64,000 nt of DNA from Feifania hominis. Lineage in GTDB: Bacteria > Bacillota > Clostridia > Oscillospirales > Feifaniaceae. Location of the stretch: assembly GCF_014384765.1 (NCBI RefSeq), contig NZ_JACRSP010000001.1, positions 558,001 through 622,000 on the forward strand, given 5' to 3'. The position numbers and the translations under genes are program-made. Of the stretch, positions 14,924 through 23,260 are shown one piece after another; positions within the stretch are counted from its first letter, which is position 1; each line of letters starts with the position of its first letter. The notes beneath the pieces were generated by a model, which made no database searches, was not told the origin of the DNA, and saw nothing but the letters and a program-made list of their open reading frames with translations.

Positions 14924-15429
14924 TTTTTCCGCACATTGCGGGGCATGACGCAGAAATATCTTGGTATTGCGCTGGGCTTTCCGGAAAAGTCTGCAGACGT
15001 CCGGCTGGCGCAGTATGAGAATGGTTCCAGAACGCCCAAAGCGGATGTGACCGCTGCGTTGGCAAAGGTGCTTGAGTTTCCCCCAAGGCGCTGGACGTAC
15101 CAGACATTGATTCCTATATCGGACTGATGCATACGCTGTTCACGCTGGAAGACCGGTACGGTCTTGAAGTCTGTGAGTGTGAGGACGAATTTCATCTGCG
15201 CGTCCATATTCACAAAGGACGCGATGCAGCGGAGCTTCACAGGATGCTTGCCGCATGGGGTGCGGTTTCCGTCAAGCTGAAAGCAGGCGAGATCACCAAA
15301 GAGGAATACGACCGCTGGCGCTATTACTATCCGGAGTACGACACTTCCGGTCAGTGGCACAAGATTACGCCGTCGCAGGGGTTTAGCGATCTGCTTGTTG
15401 CCGATCTCAAAGAACACACCGAAAAATAA
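14900..15429 (+). pseudogene. XRE-family regulator of element C, frameshifted
   Basis: The ATG at 14900, 9 bases after GGAG, opens an XRE helix-turn-helix (RIHFFRTLRGMTQKYLGIAL, then AQYENGSRTPK). After residue about 60 the frame runs to a stop at 15127. The +1 frame continues smoothly through ALDVPDIDSYIGLMHTLFTL to EKLKEHTEK-like text ending at 15429, so one base seems missing near 15077. The C-terminal half (KAGEITKEEYDRW) matches the HAGEITREEYFEW segment of the element D regulator at 22700. Both genes sit at the same place relative to the right core. A sequencing error is an alternative to decay. Confidence 0.8.
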
Positions 15430-15430
15430 C

Positions 15431-15477
15431 AAAAGGCTCTGCCGACCTTCTTTCACAGAAAGTCGGCAGAGCCTTTT
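15431..15477 (+). terminator. Terminator after the element C regulator
   Basis: A 16-bp perfect stem (AAAAGGCTCTGCCGAC with GTCGGCAGAGCCTTTT) surrounds a small inner hairpin. It lies 2 bases after the regulator's stop, exactly as in element D. Confidence 0.85.
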
Positions 15478-15565
15478 CGCTCTCAATATAGGATTGGAAT
15501 GGATAGCTCAACCCGCAAACCGCTTGTCCCTTGAAACAAGAATAAACAAAACAGTTTGGGTATCT

Positions 15566-15583
15566 GCTATCATTTTGCTATCA
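15566..15583. repeat. Right arm-type sites of element C
   Basis: GCTATCA at 15566-15572 and 15577-15583, 11 bases apart, ending 69 bases before the core. Confidence 0.6.
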
Positions 15584-15651
15584 AACGGAAAATAAGATTT
15601 TCAAAAAGTGAGTGTTTTCAAGGCTTTGCAGCCTCTTGTGTTCACTTTTTC

Positions 15652-15664
15652 TCATTCCCACTCG
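15652..15664. repeat. Shared core: right of element C, left of element D
   Basis: TCATTCCCACTCG reads on the minus strand as GAG TGG GAA TGA, Glu-Trp-Glu with a TGA stop. It marks a tandem junction of two elements. Confidence 0.65.
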
Positions 15665-15766
15665 ACAAATTCAAGTATATGAGGAAGTATTTCTCTTGAA
15701 TCTACAGGTAAAGTATTCGCAAATTTGTTAATATTTTACCTGCTATTTTCGGCTGTCAATTTTCTT

Positions 15767-15784
15767 AGTATCAAAATAGTATCA
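15767..15784. repeat. Left arm-type sites of element D
   Basis: AGTATCA at 15767-15773 and 15778-15784, 11 bases apart, starting 103 bases after the core. Confidence 0.65.
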
Positions 15785-15856
15785 CAAGAGGCTGGAAAAT
15801 GCAACAGAATTATGTGGAGCTCTACATAATTCTGTAACCTTCTTTGCTGTGGCGTA

Positions 15857-17776
15857 TCAAGTAATCTTACTGAACATATGGCGCACCTTGTCCAGGCGGC
15901 TGTTTGGACGGCGGGGCTGGATGACCGGCTCGCCGACAGCGGCCTGATACCCTTTCAGTTCTGTAAGACATACGCTCCGCCCGTTGGTGTAAAAGGCCAG
16001 ATCAGTACGGTATGCCTGTATATAGCGGGCGGGAATTTCGCCAGTAAAGACAACTTCATCCTTTTTTACCTGGGCCGTTTCGATGGTGGCACAGTATTTT
16101 GGCGCATCGTGATAAGCCCTGGAAAGGTATTCCTGGGGCGCATAGAGGGTGAAGGAGAGATAAGGTTCCAGCAACTGCGTTCCTGATTTCTTCAATGCCT
16201 GTTCCAATACAATCGGGGCCAATGAGCGAAAATCCGCCGGCGTGCTGACCGGGCTATAATAAAGCCCGTATTCAAAGCAAATCTTACAGTCCGTTACGTT
16301 CCAGCCGCACAAGCCTTGCTCCAGCCCGTAACGGATACCATCCATGACAGCGTTTTGAAAACTCTGGTTCAAGTATCCCAGGGAAACCCGGCTTTCGTAT
16401 TGTACACCGGAGCCAAGCGGGAGCGGCGTAACAGACAGTCCGATGGATGCCCAAAACGGGTTGGGTGGCACCTCAATATGGATAGTGTGGTTGGCTGCTT
16501 TGAGCGGCCGCTCTAAATAAATGACGGTGGGTTCCTTCACCGCTGTTTCAATCTTGTACTTTTCCGCCAGCAAAGCGGAAACAACCTCCAACTGCACCCG
16601 GCCCAAAAAAGAAAGAATGATCTCATGGGTGATGGAATCCACCTCGTAGCGCAAAAGCGGGTCAGTATCCGCAATTTGCGTAAGAGCGTCCAGCAACCGT
16701 TCTCTTTGCGCTGCCGTTTTCGGCGCAATCGTCGTCCGCAGCATGGGGAGGGGGGCATCACGCCACCTTTCACGAGGGAGCCGGGTTTGGTCCCCCAATA
16801 CATCGTTTAATCCCACGCTGTCGCTGGGAAAGATGACAATTTCGCCCTTATGGGCGGTGTCTGTCCGAACAATTTCCCCTTTGGATGGAATACGCATCTC
16901 TGTGATTTTCAGCTTTTCTCTCCCGGCCAGGGCCACCGTATCCCGCAGGCACAGCGTTCCGCTGTATAGCCGCAGATAGATGAGCCGCTGGCCACAATCT
17001 GTATACTCCACCTTAAAAACGCTGCCGCATAGGGCGGCGCTCCCCTGTTCCCCAATCGGTTGGAACAGCCCTGTCACTGCATCCATCAACGGTTGAATGC
17101 CAAGGCCCTTTTTGGCGCTGCCATGATAGACTGGGAACAGGGAAGCGGCTTGAACCCGCCGCTGTTCCTCCTGCGCAAGTTCTTCCTGACTGATTGGCTC
17201 TCCTGCGATATACTTTTCCAATAATCCATCGTTATTTTCGATGACCGCATCCCATGCTTCTATGCCGGTATTTTCCTCCAGGACTATTTCCGGGGACAGC
17301 GATACCGTCTGCTTGATGATAATATCGGCGGAGAGCTTATCCCGAACAGACTGATACACGCCCTGCAAATCAACGCCAGCCTGGTCGATTTTGTTGATAA
17401 AGATAACGGTGGGAATGTTCATTTTCCGCAGGGCATAGAACAGAATACGGGTCTGGGCCTGCACACCATCTTTAGCGGAGATCACCAAGATAGCCCCATC
17501 TAAAACAGCCAAAGAGCGGTACACCTCCGCCAAAAAATCCATGTGGCCGGGCGTATCCACTATGTTGACTTTACATCTGTGCCACTGGAAGGAAGTGACT
17601 GCCGCTTGAATGGTAATCCCACGCTGCCGCTCCAGCAGCATGGTGTCCGTCCTCGTTGTCCCTTTTTCGACGCTCCCCGGTTCTGAAATGGCTCCGCTGG
17701 CATATAGCAGGCTCTCTGTCAAGGTCGTCTTTCCAGCGTCTACATGGGCAAGAATCCCAATATTGATAATGTTCAT
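15857..17776 (-). CDS. tet(W): Tetracycline resistance ribosomal protection protein, Tet(W)-type
   Basis: This EF-G-like GTPase dislodges tetracycline from the ribosome. From the ATG at 17776 the product is 639 residues, the usual Tet(W) length; an upstream ATG adds eight residues but lacks the GGAGG ribosome site. The G domain shows AHVDAGKTT (residues 10-18), DTPGHMDF (about 74-81) and INKID (about 128-132). The C-terminal part reads RRPNSRLDKVRHMFSKIT. Much of the sequence agrees with my memory of Tet(W). The middle (about residues 320-350, IFPSDSVGLNDVLGD) should be compared with Tet(O) and Tet(32), since mosaics are common in this family. It lies just inside the left end of element D under an attenuator leader. 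Confidence 0.9.
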   Translation of the reverse strand: MNIINIGILAHVDAGKTTLTESLLYASGAISEPGSVEKGTTRTDTMLLERQRGITIQAAVTSFQWHRCKVNIVDTPGHMDFLAEVYRSLAVLDGAILVISAKDGVQAQTRILFYALRKMNIPTVIFINKIDQAGVDLQGVYQSVRDKLSADIIIKQTVSLSPEIVLEENTGIEAWDAVIENNDGLLEKYIAGEPISQEELAQEEQRRVQAASLFPVYHGSAKKGLGIQPLMDAVTGLFQPIGEQGSAALCGSVFKVEYTDCGQRLIYLRLYSGTLCLRDTVALAGREKLKITEMRIPSKGEIVRTDTAHKGEIVIFPSDSVGLNDVLGDQTRLPRERWRDAPLPMLRTTIAPKTAAQRERLLDALTQIADTDPLLRYEVDSITHEIILSFLGRVQLEVVSALLAEKYKIETAVKEPTVIYLERPLKAANHTIHIEVPPNPFWASIGLSVTPLPLGSGVQYESRVSLGYLNQSFQNAVMDGIRYGLEQGLCGWNVTDCKICFEYGLYYSPVSTPADFRSLAPIVLEQALKKSGTQLLEPYLSFTLYAPQEYLSRAYHDAPKYCATIETAQVKKDEVVFTGEIPARYIQAYRTDLAFYTNGRSVCLTELKGYQAAVGEPVIQPRRPNSRLDKVRHMFSKIT

Positions 17777-17812
17777 GTCTATCCTCCATGCAAGGCCCAA
17801 ATGGGCGCAAAA

Positions 17813-17846
17813 ATCCCCAGCGGCTAATACTTTTACCGCTGGGGAT
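17813..17846 (-). terminator. Attenuator hairpin in the tet(W) leader
   Basis: On the minus strand ATCCCCAGCGG pairs with CCGCTGGGGAT, followed by TTTTG. It lies about 36 bases before the tet start and 50 bases after the putative leader peptide, the arrangement expected for tetracycline-responsive attenuation. Confidence 0.75.
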
Positions 17847-17897
17847 CATGACTTCGGACACACAAAAACACACACGGCTTACATAAGCTGCTGTCCG

Positions 17898-17972
17898 TCA
17901 CGATATTTGCTTAAAAGGCAAAAGTATTCTTAAATTGGGTACAAAAACCAAGCCCCTGCAAGGGGCAAGCAT
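17898..17972 (-). CDS. Putative leader peptide of tet(W)
   Basis: A 24-codon frame opens MLAPCRGLVFVPNLRILL in the transcript leader between promoter and attenuator. Its 5' half sits inside a stem formed by GGTATTCTTAAAT and its complement downstream. There is no strong ribosome site. Leader peptides are known for ribosome protection genes such as tet(M), so the role is inferred by analogy. Confidence 0.4.
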   Translation of the reverse strand: MLAPCRGLVFVPNLRILLPFKQIS

Positions 17973-18049
17973 TTTTGCGCCCATTATCAAATTTTATTTA
18001 AGAATACCTTGCCGCATATTTGGTAGACTCCTCAAATCAGGATAATAAC

Positions 18050-18078
18050 AGTATATCATAGTACGCTCTAAAAAGCAA
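18050..18078 (-). promoter_or_regulatory. Promoter of tet(W)
   Basis: TTGCTT and TATACT on the minus strand are separated by 17 bases. The resulting leader is about 270 bases long, with several inverted repeats. Confidence 0.75.
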
Positions 18079-18148
18079 GAAATTATTTTACCCGATTCCA
18101 CAAATAAAATCGGAGGGTATTCACTGAAATACCTTCCGGTTTTGGTGA

Positions 18149-19336
18149 TTATCGTGCGCCTACCCTTGTTTTTTGCCTTGCGGCCCGTTTCCGTTCCTTT
18201 TCGGCCTGTTCCTGCTGGTAAGCTGCCTCTAATATTCTGTCCGCTTGTTCCAGACCAATGGCCCGCCTGACCCGCTCGTAGTCCCTGACCTTTCCCTTTA
18301 GACTGTCTCTCTCGGCGCAGACCTCGTAAATCCTTTCTGACAAAGAACTGTTTTTGCTGACCTCCCGGCCATAGTCCGCTTGTAGCCGCTCAAATTTGGA
18401 TTTGAGGTCGAGATAGGCCCGGTAGACCGAGCGCAGCACCTTGACGATCTTCGCCCAAAGAGGCTTGGCCTTTTTCTCCCGGTAGGACTTGGCGCTCTCC
18501 AGCGGCCCCGGCTCTGGTAAGACTTCCTCTGGGTCTGCCGAAAACTCCGCCGCCAGCCGTTCCATGTTCTTTACTGCCGGGGCCAACTCCTTCAACCGCT
18601 GTTCCTGCCCCGCCACCTCTTTTTGCTTCTTGGCCTTGAACTTATCCAGTTGGGCGATCTCCTTGGCCCTCTGCTCCTTTTTGTAGTCCAGCACAGACAG
18701 GTGCTGGTCGTGGGTGCCCTTGTCCTCCCACTCTATCCCGTGGCGCTCCATCACGGCGGCAAGCTGTTCCTTTTCAGAGCGTACCCACTGGCTCCATTCT
18801 GTGTCCCCTCTGGTGCCGCCCTTGAAACCCTGGGCCGCTAACGCCTGTTTAAGTGATACCCTGGTGTCCAGACCCCGCTTGCTGCCGGTGGTGAACGGCA
18901 CAAAATCAATGTGCAGATGGGGTGTGGCCTCGTCCATGTGGAGGTGAGCCGAGAACACCCGAAGCTGGGGGTTGCGCTCTTGAAAGCCCCTCATGTACTC
19001 GTCCAGCACCGCCGCCGCAAGCTGGCCGTCCTCGCTGCCAGCACTCATGTCGTCCTTGTTGCCCACTTGCAGGATGATTTCGTGGAACGGCTTTTCCTGC
19101 TTACTGGAGCGTATCTTCTCATAGTAGTTCTCAATCCTGCGGTCTGCCCTGGTCTGCTTGTCGTTGTACCGCTTGAGGGCCTCGTCAAACATCTCATGAA
19201 AAACTGCCTTGATATTTTCCTGGCAGTAGGTTATATTCAAATGGGAGCGTTCCGGGTCGGTGTTCTTGGCGTTGAACTTCCTGCTGTTGTGGTTCACCGA
19301 GCCTTGCCCCACCATCGCACTAATCGTCCTTTTCAA
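18149..19336 (-). CDS. Mob/Pre-type relaxase (plasmid recombination protein family)
   Basis: This relaxase should nick the element's transfer origin and pilot single-stranded DNA into a helper conjugation system. The 395-residue product opens MKRTISAMVGQGSVNHNSRK. It carries the three-His metal motif HLHMDEATPHLHIDFVP at about residues 127-143, diagnostic for the family. Residues 220-390 are charged and coiled-coil-like, ending with an Arg/Lys-rich tail. It is the last mobilization gene before tet(W) on the same strand. The nicking Tyr cannot be assigned with certainty. Confidence 0.88.
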   Translation of the reverse strand: MKRTISAMVGQGSVNHNSRKFNAKNTDPERSHLNITYCQENIKAVFHEMFDEALKRYNDKQTRADRRIENYYEKIRSSKQEKPFHEIILQVGNKDDMSAGSEDGQLAAAVLDEYMRGFQERNPQLRVFSAHLHMDEATPHLHIDFVPFTTGSKRGLDTRVSLKQALAAQGFKGGTRGDTEWSQWVRSEKEQLAAVMERHGIEWEDKGTHDQHLSVLDYKKEQRAKEIAQLDKFKAKKQKEVAGQEQRLKELAPAVKNMERLAAEFSADPEEVLPEPGPLESAKSYREKKAKPLWAKIVKVLRSVYRAYLDLKSKFERLQADYGREVSKNSSLSERIYEVCAERDSLKGKVRDYERVRRAIGLEQADRILEAAYQQEQAEKERKRAARQKTRVGAR

Positions 19337-19372
19337 ATCAACACTCCTTTCGCCGCGCCAGCGGCGGCCTTT

Positions 19373-19393
19373 GTTACTTTCTGCGAAAGTAAC
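19373..19393. repeat. Inverted repeat upstream of the relaxase gene
   Basis: GTTACTTTC and GAAAGTAAC flank TGC, a 9-bp perfect inverted repeat about 40 bases upstream of the relaxase start. It is a candidate part of the transfer origin, but no function is shown. Confidence 0.45.
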
Positions 19394-19692
19394 GCAAAAG
19401 CACTTTTGACAGCCTGTCGGCCATCAAAAGCGCATTTGCGCCCTACGGGGTGGAATGGGGGCTTTGCCCCCGCCGTCTGCGGACGGCTCCCCCAGCAGGG
19501 CCGCCCTTTGAAAAGGTCACCCTGCACCCCGCCTAAACTTTGCCACTCGCCGTTGGGCAGGTGGGAAAGGCACGGCCTTTCCCACCACCCGGCAAGTGTT
19601 CTCCGTGGGCCAAAAGTCAAGGGGTACGGGTTGTATTGCCTTGCGGCAATCTCCACCCGCAGGTATGCCCCCTTGACTTTTGACCCCGCTCC

Positions 19693-19775
19693 CCGTGACG
19701 GCCGTGACGACCGTGACAATGTTTCAGACACCGCCCCCGCCCTCAAAAAGCCGTCACAGCCGTCACGGTCGTCAC
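19693..19775. repeat. Two opposed clusters of 9-bp repeats (candidate oriT or replication iterons)
   Basis: CGTGAC recurs at 19694, 19703 and 19712, exactly 9 bases apart. Its complement-oriented partner CGTCAC recurs at 19752, 19761 and 19770, also 9 apart. The clusters are therefore mirror images around a 34-base centre, and the second runs into the end of the RepA-like gene. The rest of the 19337-19771 stretch is GC-rich and shows no credible gene. Confidence 0.6.
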
Positions 19776-20929
19776 GCCTGGGACGGTTCCAGCGTCAGGC
19801 TGATACTTCTCCCGGCGTGGCTCCTGCTGTTCTCATAGCGGATGTGGTAGTCTGTCAGCAGCTTCCCGGCCCGGACATTCAGCCGCATTGCCAAGGCGTT
19901 GGGCTTCATGTCGGTCTGGAGCGCCGCCGCCAGTTCCGTGGCCGTCCCTCCCCAGGAGGGGCTTTCCGCCGTCACAAGGGCGGCTACGGCCTCCAGCACC
20001 GGGTCGGGCGGCTCTGTCCATGCCTCCGTTTCCGTACGCTCCAGCGTCCATATCAGCCGTTCCTTGTCCTTGGTAAGATAGAATCGCTGGTCTTGCTGGT
20101 CACGCCCGGCCACGTCCAGAACGGCACTGCCATCTGTCCGCTTCTCCTTTTGAAGAAGAAAGGCCCCGTCCGCCGCTCCCAGCAGACCGTTGGTGCCGGA
20201 GATCATATCGAATTTGTCATCTGCCTGTTGCTTTCGAGTGTGGTGTACCAGCAGGAGGCAGACGCCGCAATCATCGGCAAGGCGTTTCAGCTTGCCCACT
20301 ACCTCGTAATCGTTGGCGTAGCTATACTTCTCACCGCCAGCCTCCCGTATCTTCTGGAGGGTGTCAATGATAATCAGCTTGGTGTCCGGGTGTTCCCGGA
20401 CGAACTTCTTTAGCTGTTCTTCCAGGCCAACGCCAAGCTGCTTTGCGTAGACCGCAAAGAGCAGATTGTCGGTGCCCTCTGTGCCGAACATTCGGTACAG
20501 CCGCCCCTGCAAGCGGCGGTGGTCGTCCTCCAACGCCAGATAGAGGACAGTCCCCTTGTGGACAGGGTAGCCCCACAGGGGGAGGCCCATGCTGACATGG
20601 TAGGCAAGCTGGGCCATCAGGAACGACTTGCCCACCTTGGGCGCTCCCGCAAAGAGGTACGTCCCCGGATAGAGCAGACCGTCAATAATAGGCGGTCTGC
20701 TCAGATACACATTCTGGTAAAGGTCATTCATGGAAACCGTATGGAGATAGGCTGGGTCGCTCTTGCGCCGCATATCCCGGAGCATTTCCTCCAAACTTTC
20801 CTCTTGGGGGTTGTTTTCAGCCGTTCCCTCTGCTATACTTTGGGTAGTTGTTTGAGAATTGGGCTGTTCCCCGTCTGTTGGCGCAGACGGAATCGGGACA
20901 GTCCTTTTCGTCTCTCTGGAATCCATCAA
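19772..20929 (-). CDS. RepA-like AAA ATPase of the mobilizable element
   Basis: This is a RecA-fold ATPase related to RepA helicases and AAA_25 proteins, probably serving autonomous replication or processing of the excised element. The 385-residue product has Walker A GAPKVGKS near residue 95, LALEDDHRRLQGRL near 135, and Walker B KLIIIDTLQKI near 185. LLVHHTRK lies near 225, and a C-terminal winged-helix-like part follows. A Gln/Thr-rich N-terminus of about 45 residues looks disordered. The annotated start is a TTG, and an ATG follows directly. It lies 4 bases after the MobC stop, so the two are coupled. Confidence 0.82.
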   Translation of the reverse strand: MMDSRETKRTVPIPSAPTDGEQPNSQTTTQSIAEGTAENNPQEESLEEMLRDMRRKSDPAYLHTVSMNDLYQNVYLSRPPIIDGLLYPGTYLFAGAPKVGKSFLMAQLAYHVSMGLPLWGYPVHKGTVLYLALEDDHRRLQGRLYRMFGTEGTDNLLFAVYAKQLGVGLEEQLKKFVREHPDTKLIIIDTLQKIREAGGEKYSYANDYEVVGKLKRLADDCGVCLLLVHHTRKQQADDKFDMISGTNGLLGAADGAFLLQKEKRTDGSAVLDVAGRDQQDQRFYLTKDKERLIWTLERTETEAWTEPPDPVLEAVAALVTAESPSWGGTATELAAALQTDMKPNALAMRLNVRAGKLLTDYHIRYENSRSHAGRSISLTLEPSQA

Positions 20930-20933
20930 TCTA

Positions 20934-21254
20934 TCAATCCTCCTTCATGCCGCCCAGCGTCACCGAGATAAGGTCAATGGTGGAGAGAAGTTCATCCCCC
21001 ACGCCGCCCCCGGCCTCAATGAGCCGCAGTTCCTCCAGGACGGCGGCGAGTTGGTCACGCAGGGCCTTGTAGACCCTGGGATTGCCCTGCACCACCACGG
21101 CCCGGTCTAAGAGCCGTCGGGTGATGTAGTCCTGCTTGGTCAGCCCGGAGAGGCGGACGGCAATCTCAATCTGTTCATTTTCCTCCGGGGACACCCGGAA
21201 CGCTATGGTCTTGCTTCTCCATCGGTTGTGGTTGTCGAGGTTCTTTACAGACAT
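20934..21254 (-). CDS. MobC-like relaxosome accessory protein
   Basis: This 106-residue protein probably binds the transfer origin and helps the relaxase. It opens with a ribbon-helix-helix pattern (SKTIAFRVSPEENEQIEIAV, then GLTKQDYITRRLL), as in MobC and Arc-like proteins. The C-terminal half is helical (LRDQLAAVLEELRLIEAGGG). It is 3 bases from the integrase stop and 4 from the RepA-like gene, so int, mobC and rep form one transcript. Confidence 0.78.
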   Translation of the reverse strand: MSVKNLDNHNRWRSKTIAFRVSPEENEQIEIAVRLSGLTKQDYITRRLLDRAVVVQGNPRVYKALRDQLAAVLEELRLIEAGGGVGDELLSTIDLISVTLGGMKED

Positions 21255-21257
21255 GAT

Positions 21258-22334
21258 TTAAGCCCCCTTTCGCTCCATGTCCAGCTTGTCCGCCATCTCC
21301 GCCTGCCGGGTGGGGAACAGGTGAGCGTAGCGGTAGGTGATGTCGATACTTTCATGCCCCACCCGGTCAGCGATTGCCAGAGCCGTAAAGCCCATGTCAA
21401 TCAGCAGGGAAATGTGGCTGTGTCGGAGGTCGTGAATCCTGATACGTTTGACCCCCGCCGCTTTCGCTCCTCTGTCCATCTCCCGGTGAAGATAGGATTT
21501 CGTCACCGGGAAAATACGGTCTGTCGGCTCTGCGGCATACAGGCTCTTGATGTAGTCCTCCATTTCTTCACAGAGGAAAGCGGGCATTTGAATGATCCTG
21601 TTGCTCTTGGCGGTCTTGGGGTCGGTGACTACATCCTGGCCCTTGATACGCTGATAGGATTTTGAGATGGAAACCGTCTGCTTCTCAAAGTCGAAGTCCC
21701 CAGGGGTGAGGGCCAGCAATTCCCCCTCCCGGATACCGCACCAGTAGAGCATTTCAAAGGCATAGTAGGATAGGGGCTTGTCCATCATAGCGTCAGCAAA
21801 TTTCAGATACTCCGCTTTCGTCCAGAACAGCATTTCCCGGCCCTTGGCCTTGCCCATATTGCCTACCTGGGCGGCGGGGTTGGTTTTCAGCTTGTAGTGC
21901 CTGACTGCATGGTTGAAAACGGCGCTCAACTGATTGTGGAGCGTTTTCAAGTAGACAGGCGAGTAGGGCTTGCCGTTCTTGTCCCGGTAGTTGAGCATTT
22001 CGCTTTGCCATGCCATGACCTCTTTCGAGCCAATCTCGCTCATTTTCCGCTTGCCGAAATAAGGCACCAGCTTCTTGTAGAGGATATGCTCTTTCGTCCC
22101 CCAGGTGTTCTCCTTGATACGGCCTTTCACGTCCGCAGCGTAGAGGGCCACGAAACTCTCAAAGGTCATGTCCAGGTCGGCGGTCTGCTGTTGCAGGAAT
22201 GTCCGTTCCCACTCCAGCGCCTCCCGCTTGGTCTTGAAGCCCCGTTTCATCTTCTTTTCCTTTTTCCCCGTCCAGTTCTCAAAGTAAAAGGACGCATACC
22301 ATGTGCCTTTGGCCTTGTCTTTGTATGCTGGCAT
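21258..22334 (-). CDS. Tyrosine site-specific integrase
   Basis: This recombinase should insert and excise element D at the guaA 3' end. The 358-residue product has an N-terminal arm-binding domain (AYKDKAKGTWYASFYFENW), a SAM-like core-binding domain (about 60-165) and the catalytic domain. Visible catalytic residues are the Arg in YWCGIREGELLAL (about 207), HDLRHSH (about 297-303), GHESIDIT (about 323) and the Tyr of YRYAHLF (about 332). Arm sites with the AGTATCA heptamer near both ends are its likely ligands. It is the only integrase in the window. Confidence 0.93.
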   Translation of the reverse strand: MPAYKDKAKGTWYASFYFENWTGKKEKKMKRGFKTKREALEWERTFLQQQTADLDMTFESFVALYAADVKGRIKENTWGTKEHILYKKLVPYFGKRKMSEIGSKEVMAWQSEMLNYRDKNGKPYSPVYLKTLHNQLSAVFNHAVRHYKLKTNPAAQVGNMGKAKGREMLFWTKAEYLKFADAMMDKPLSYYAFEMLYWCGIREGELLALTPGDFDFEKQTVSISKSYQRIKGQDVVTDPKTAKSNRIIQMPAFLCEEMEDYIKSLYAAEPTDRIFPVTKSYLHREMDRGAKAAGVKRIRIHDLRHSHISLLIDMGFTALAIADRVGHESIDITYRYAHLFPTRQAEMADKLDMERKGA

Positions 22335-22346
22335 TTTGTTCCCTCC

Positions 22347-22535
22347 TTACTGATTTTCCCGCAGTCCATAGAACTTTTCCTCGAAGTAGTTCCTGCTCAC
22401 CCGTCCGGGGATGGTGAGGAAACCTTTCTGCTTCAGTTCCTCGTTCATCTCCCGCACCAGCTTGTAGGCGTAGGGCTTGGAGATACCCAGCACCCCGGCC
22501 ACTTCCTCGGCCCGTACAAACAGTTCCTTGCTCAT
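22347..22535 (-). CDS. Excisionase-like helix-turn-helix protein
   Basis: This 62-residue protein, just upstream of the integrase, is placed and sized like a recombination directionality factor. It contains the MerR/Xis-like segment VAGVLGISKPYAYKLVREMN and a short wing (GFLTIPGRVSRNYFEEKF). The start is the ATG at 22535 behind AAGGAGGT; the frame stays open upstream, but without a comparable ribosome site. It probably bends DNA between core and arm sites to favour excision. Confidence 0.82.
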   Translation of the reverse strand: MSKELFVRAEEVAGVLGISKPYAYKLVREMNEELKQKGFLTIPGRVSRNYFEEKFYGLRENQ

Positions 22536-22699
22536 GTTTTCACCTCCTTGCTTCTGGTTCGCAAAATTGTTAATGCCCACGTTCTTATTATACATTCGCA
22601 TGGTTGTTAATGTCAAGAGGAAATTTCGCAATTTTGTTAATTTTTCTCTTGCATATTTCGCTTATTTGCGCTATACTATGTTCAAAGGCGGTGGAACAT

Positions 22700-23257
22700 A
22701 TGACAGTAGGAGAAAAAATCAAGAAAATCCGAACTTTTCGAGGCATGACGCAAAAGGAATTGGGGCTGGCTGTCGGTTTTGAGGAAAAGGGAGCGGACAA
22801 TCGTATCGCCCAGTATGAAACAAACTACCGTGTTCCGAAAAGGGAACTGCTGGACAAGATTGCCCAGGCACTTCGGGTAGAGAGCCAGAACTTCTACACG
22901 CTTCGCCCTGGCTGCGCCGAGGACTTCATGCGGACATTCTTCTGGCTGGACGAGGACAGCCCCGGCTCCATCCGCCTGTTTCAGCTTGTCCGCAATCCCG
23001 GCAAGACGGGGGCCTCCGATGATACCGCCGTCCGATACAACGACACGGACGACTGGCCCGCTCAACCTCCCGTGGGCATTTACTTCAACTATGGGCTGGT
23101 AGACGAGTTCATGCGGGAATGGCTCTTGCGCCAGCAGGAACTTCACGCCGGGGAGATCACCAGGGAGGAATACTTTGAATGGAAAATCAACTGGCCGTGT
23201 ACCTGCGATGACAGCAAACGGTTTGACTACTATGTTCCTTGGAGAAAAGAAAAATAG
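22700..23257 (+). CDS. XRE-family regulator of element D
   Basis: This 185-residue DNA-binding protein is divergent from the excisionase-integrase operon and probably controls it. The helix-turn-helix spans residues 5-60 (IKKIRTFRGMTQKELGLAVG, then RIAQYETNYRVPK). The rest has a FMRTFFWLDEDSPG segment and the HAGEITREEYFEWKINWP motif shared with the frameshifted regulator of element C. The ATG at 22700 follows a GGCGGTGG site. The gap 22536-22699 is AT-rich and must hold both promoters. The C-terminal domain is of unknown function. Confidence 0.85.
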   Translation: MTVGEKIKKIRTFRGMTQKELGLAVGFEEKGADNRIAQYETNYRVPKRELLDKIAQALRVESQNFYTLRPGCAEDFMRTFFWLDEDSPGSIRLFQLVRNPGKTGASDDTAVRYNDTDDWPAQPPVGIYFNYGLVDEFMREWLLRQQELHAGEITREEYFEWKINWPCTCDDSKRFDYYVPWRKEK

Positions 23258-23260
23258 GAC

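Larger units (their letters stand above)
12693..15651. mobile_element. Element C: decayed guaA-targeting element
   Basis: A 3-kb block between cores at 12693-12705 and 15652-15664, both reading Glu-Trp-Glu-stop on the minus strand. GCTATCA heptamers with 11-base spacing lie 103 bases inside the left core and 69 bases inside the right one. Its left 120 bases resemble those of element A in order and spacing of short motifs. It lacks an integrase and mobilization genes. It retains a DUF2188 gene, small genes, a truncated BsuBI/PstI nuclease and a frameshifted XRE regulator placed as in element D. It is probably a deletion derivative. Confidence 0.65.

Noticed and set aside
19333..19746. 137-codon minus-strand frame between the RepA-like and relaxase genes
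   Set aside because: It runs through the 9-bp repeats and an inverted repeat, has no good ribosome site and lacks any protein pattern. I treat the stretch as a non-coding origin region.
18911..20413. 500-codon plus-strand frame across the relaxase and RepA-like genes
   Set aside because: It is antisense to two genes with clear catalytic motifs and crosses the repeat-rich intergenic region. High GC explains the long open frame.
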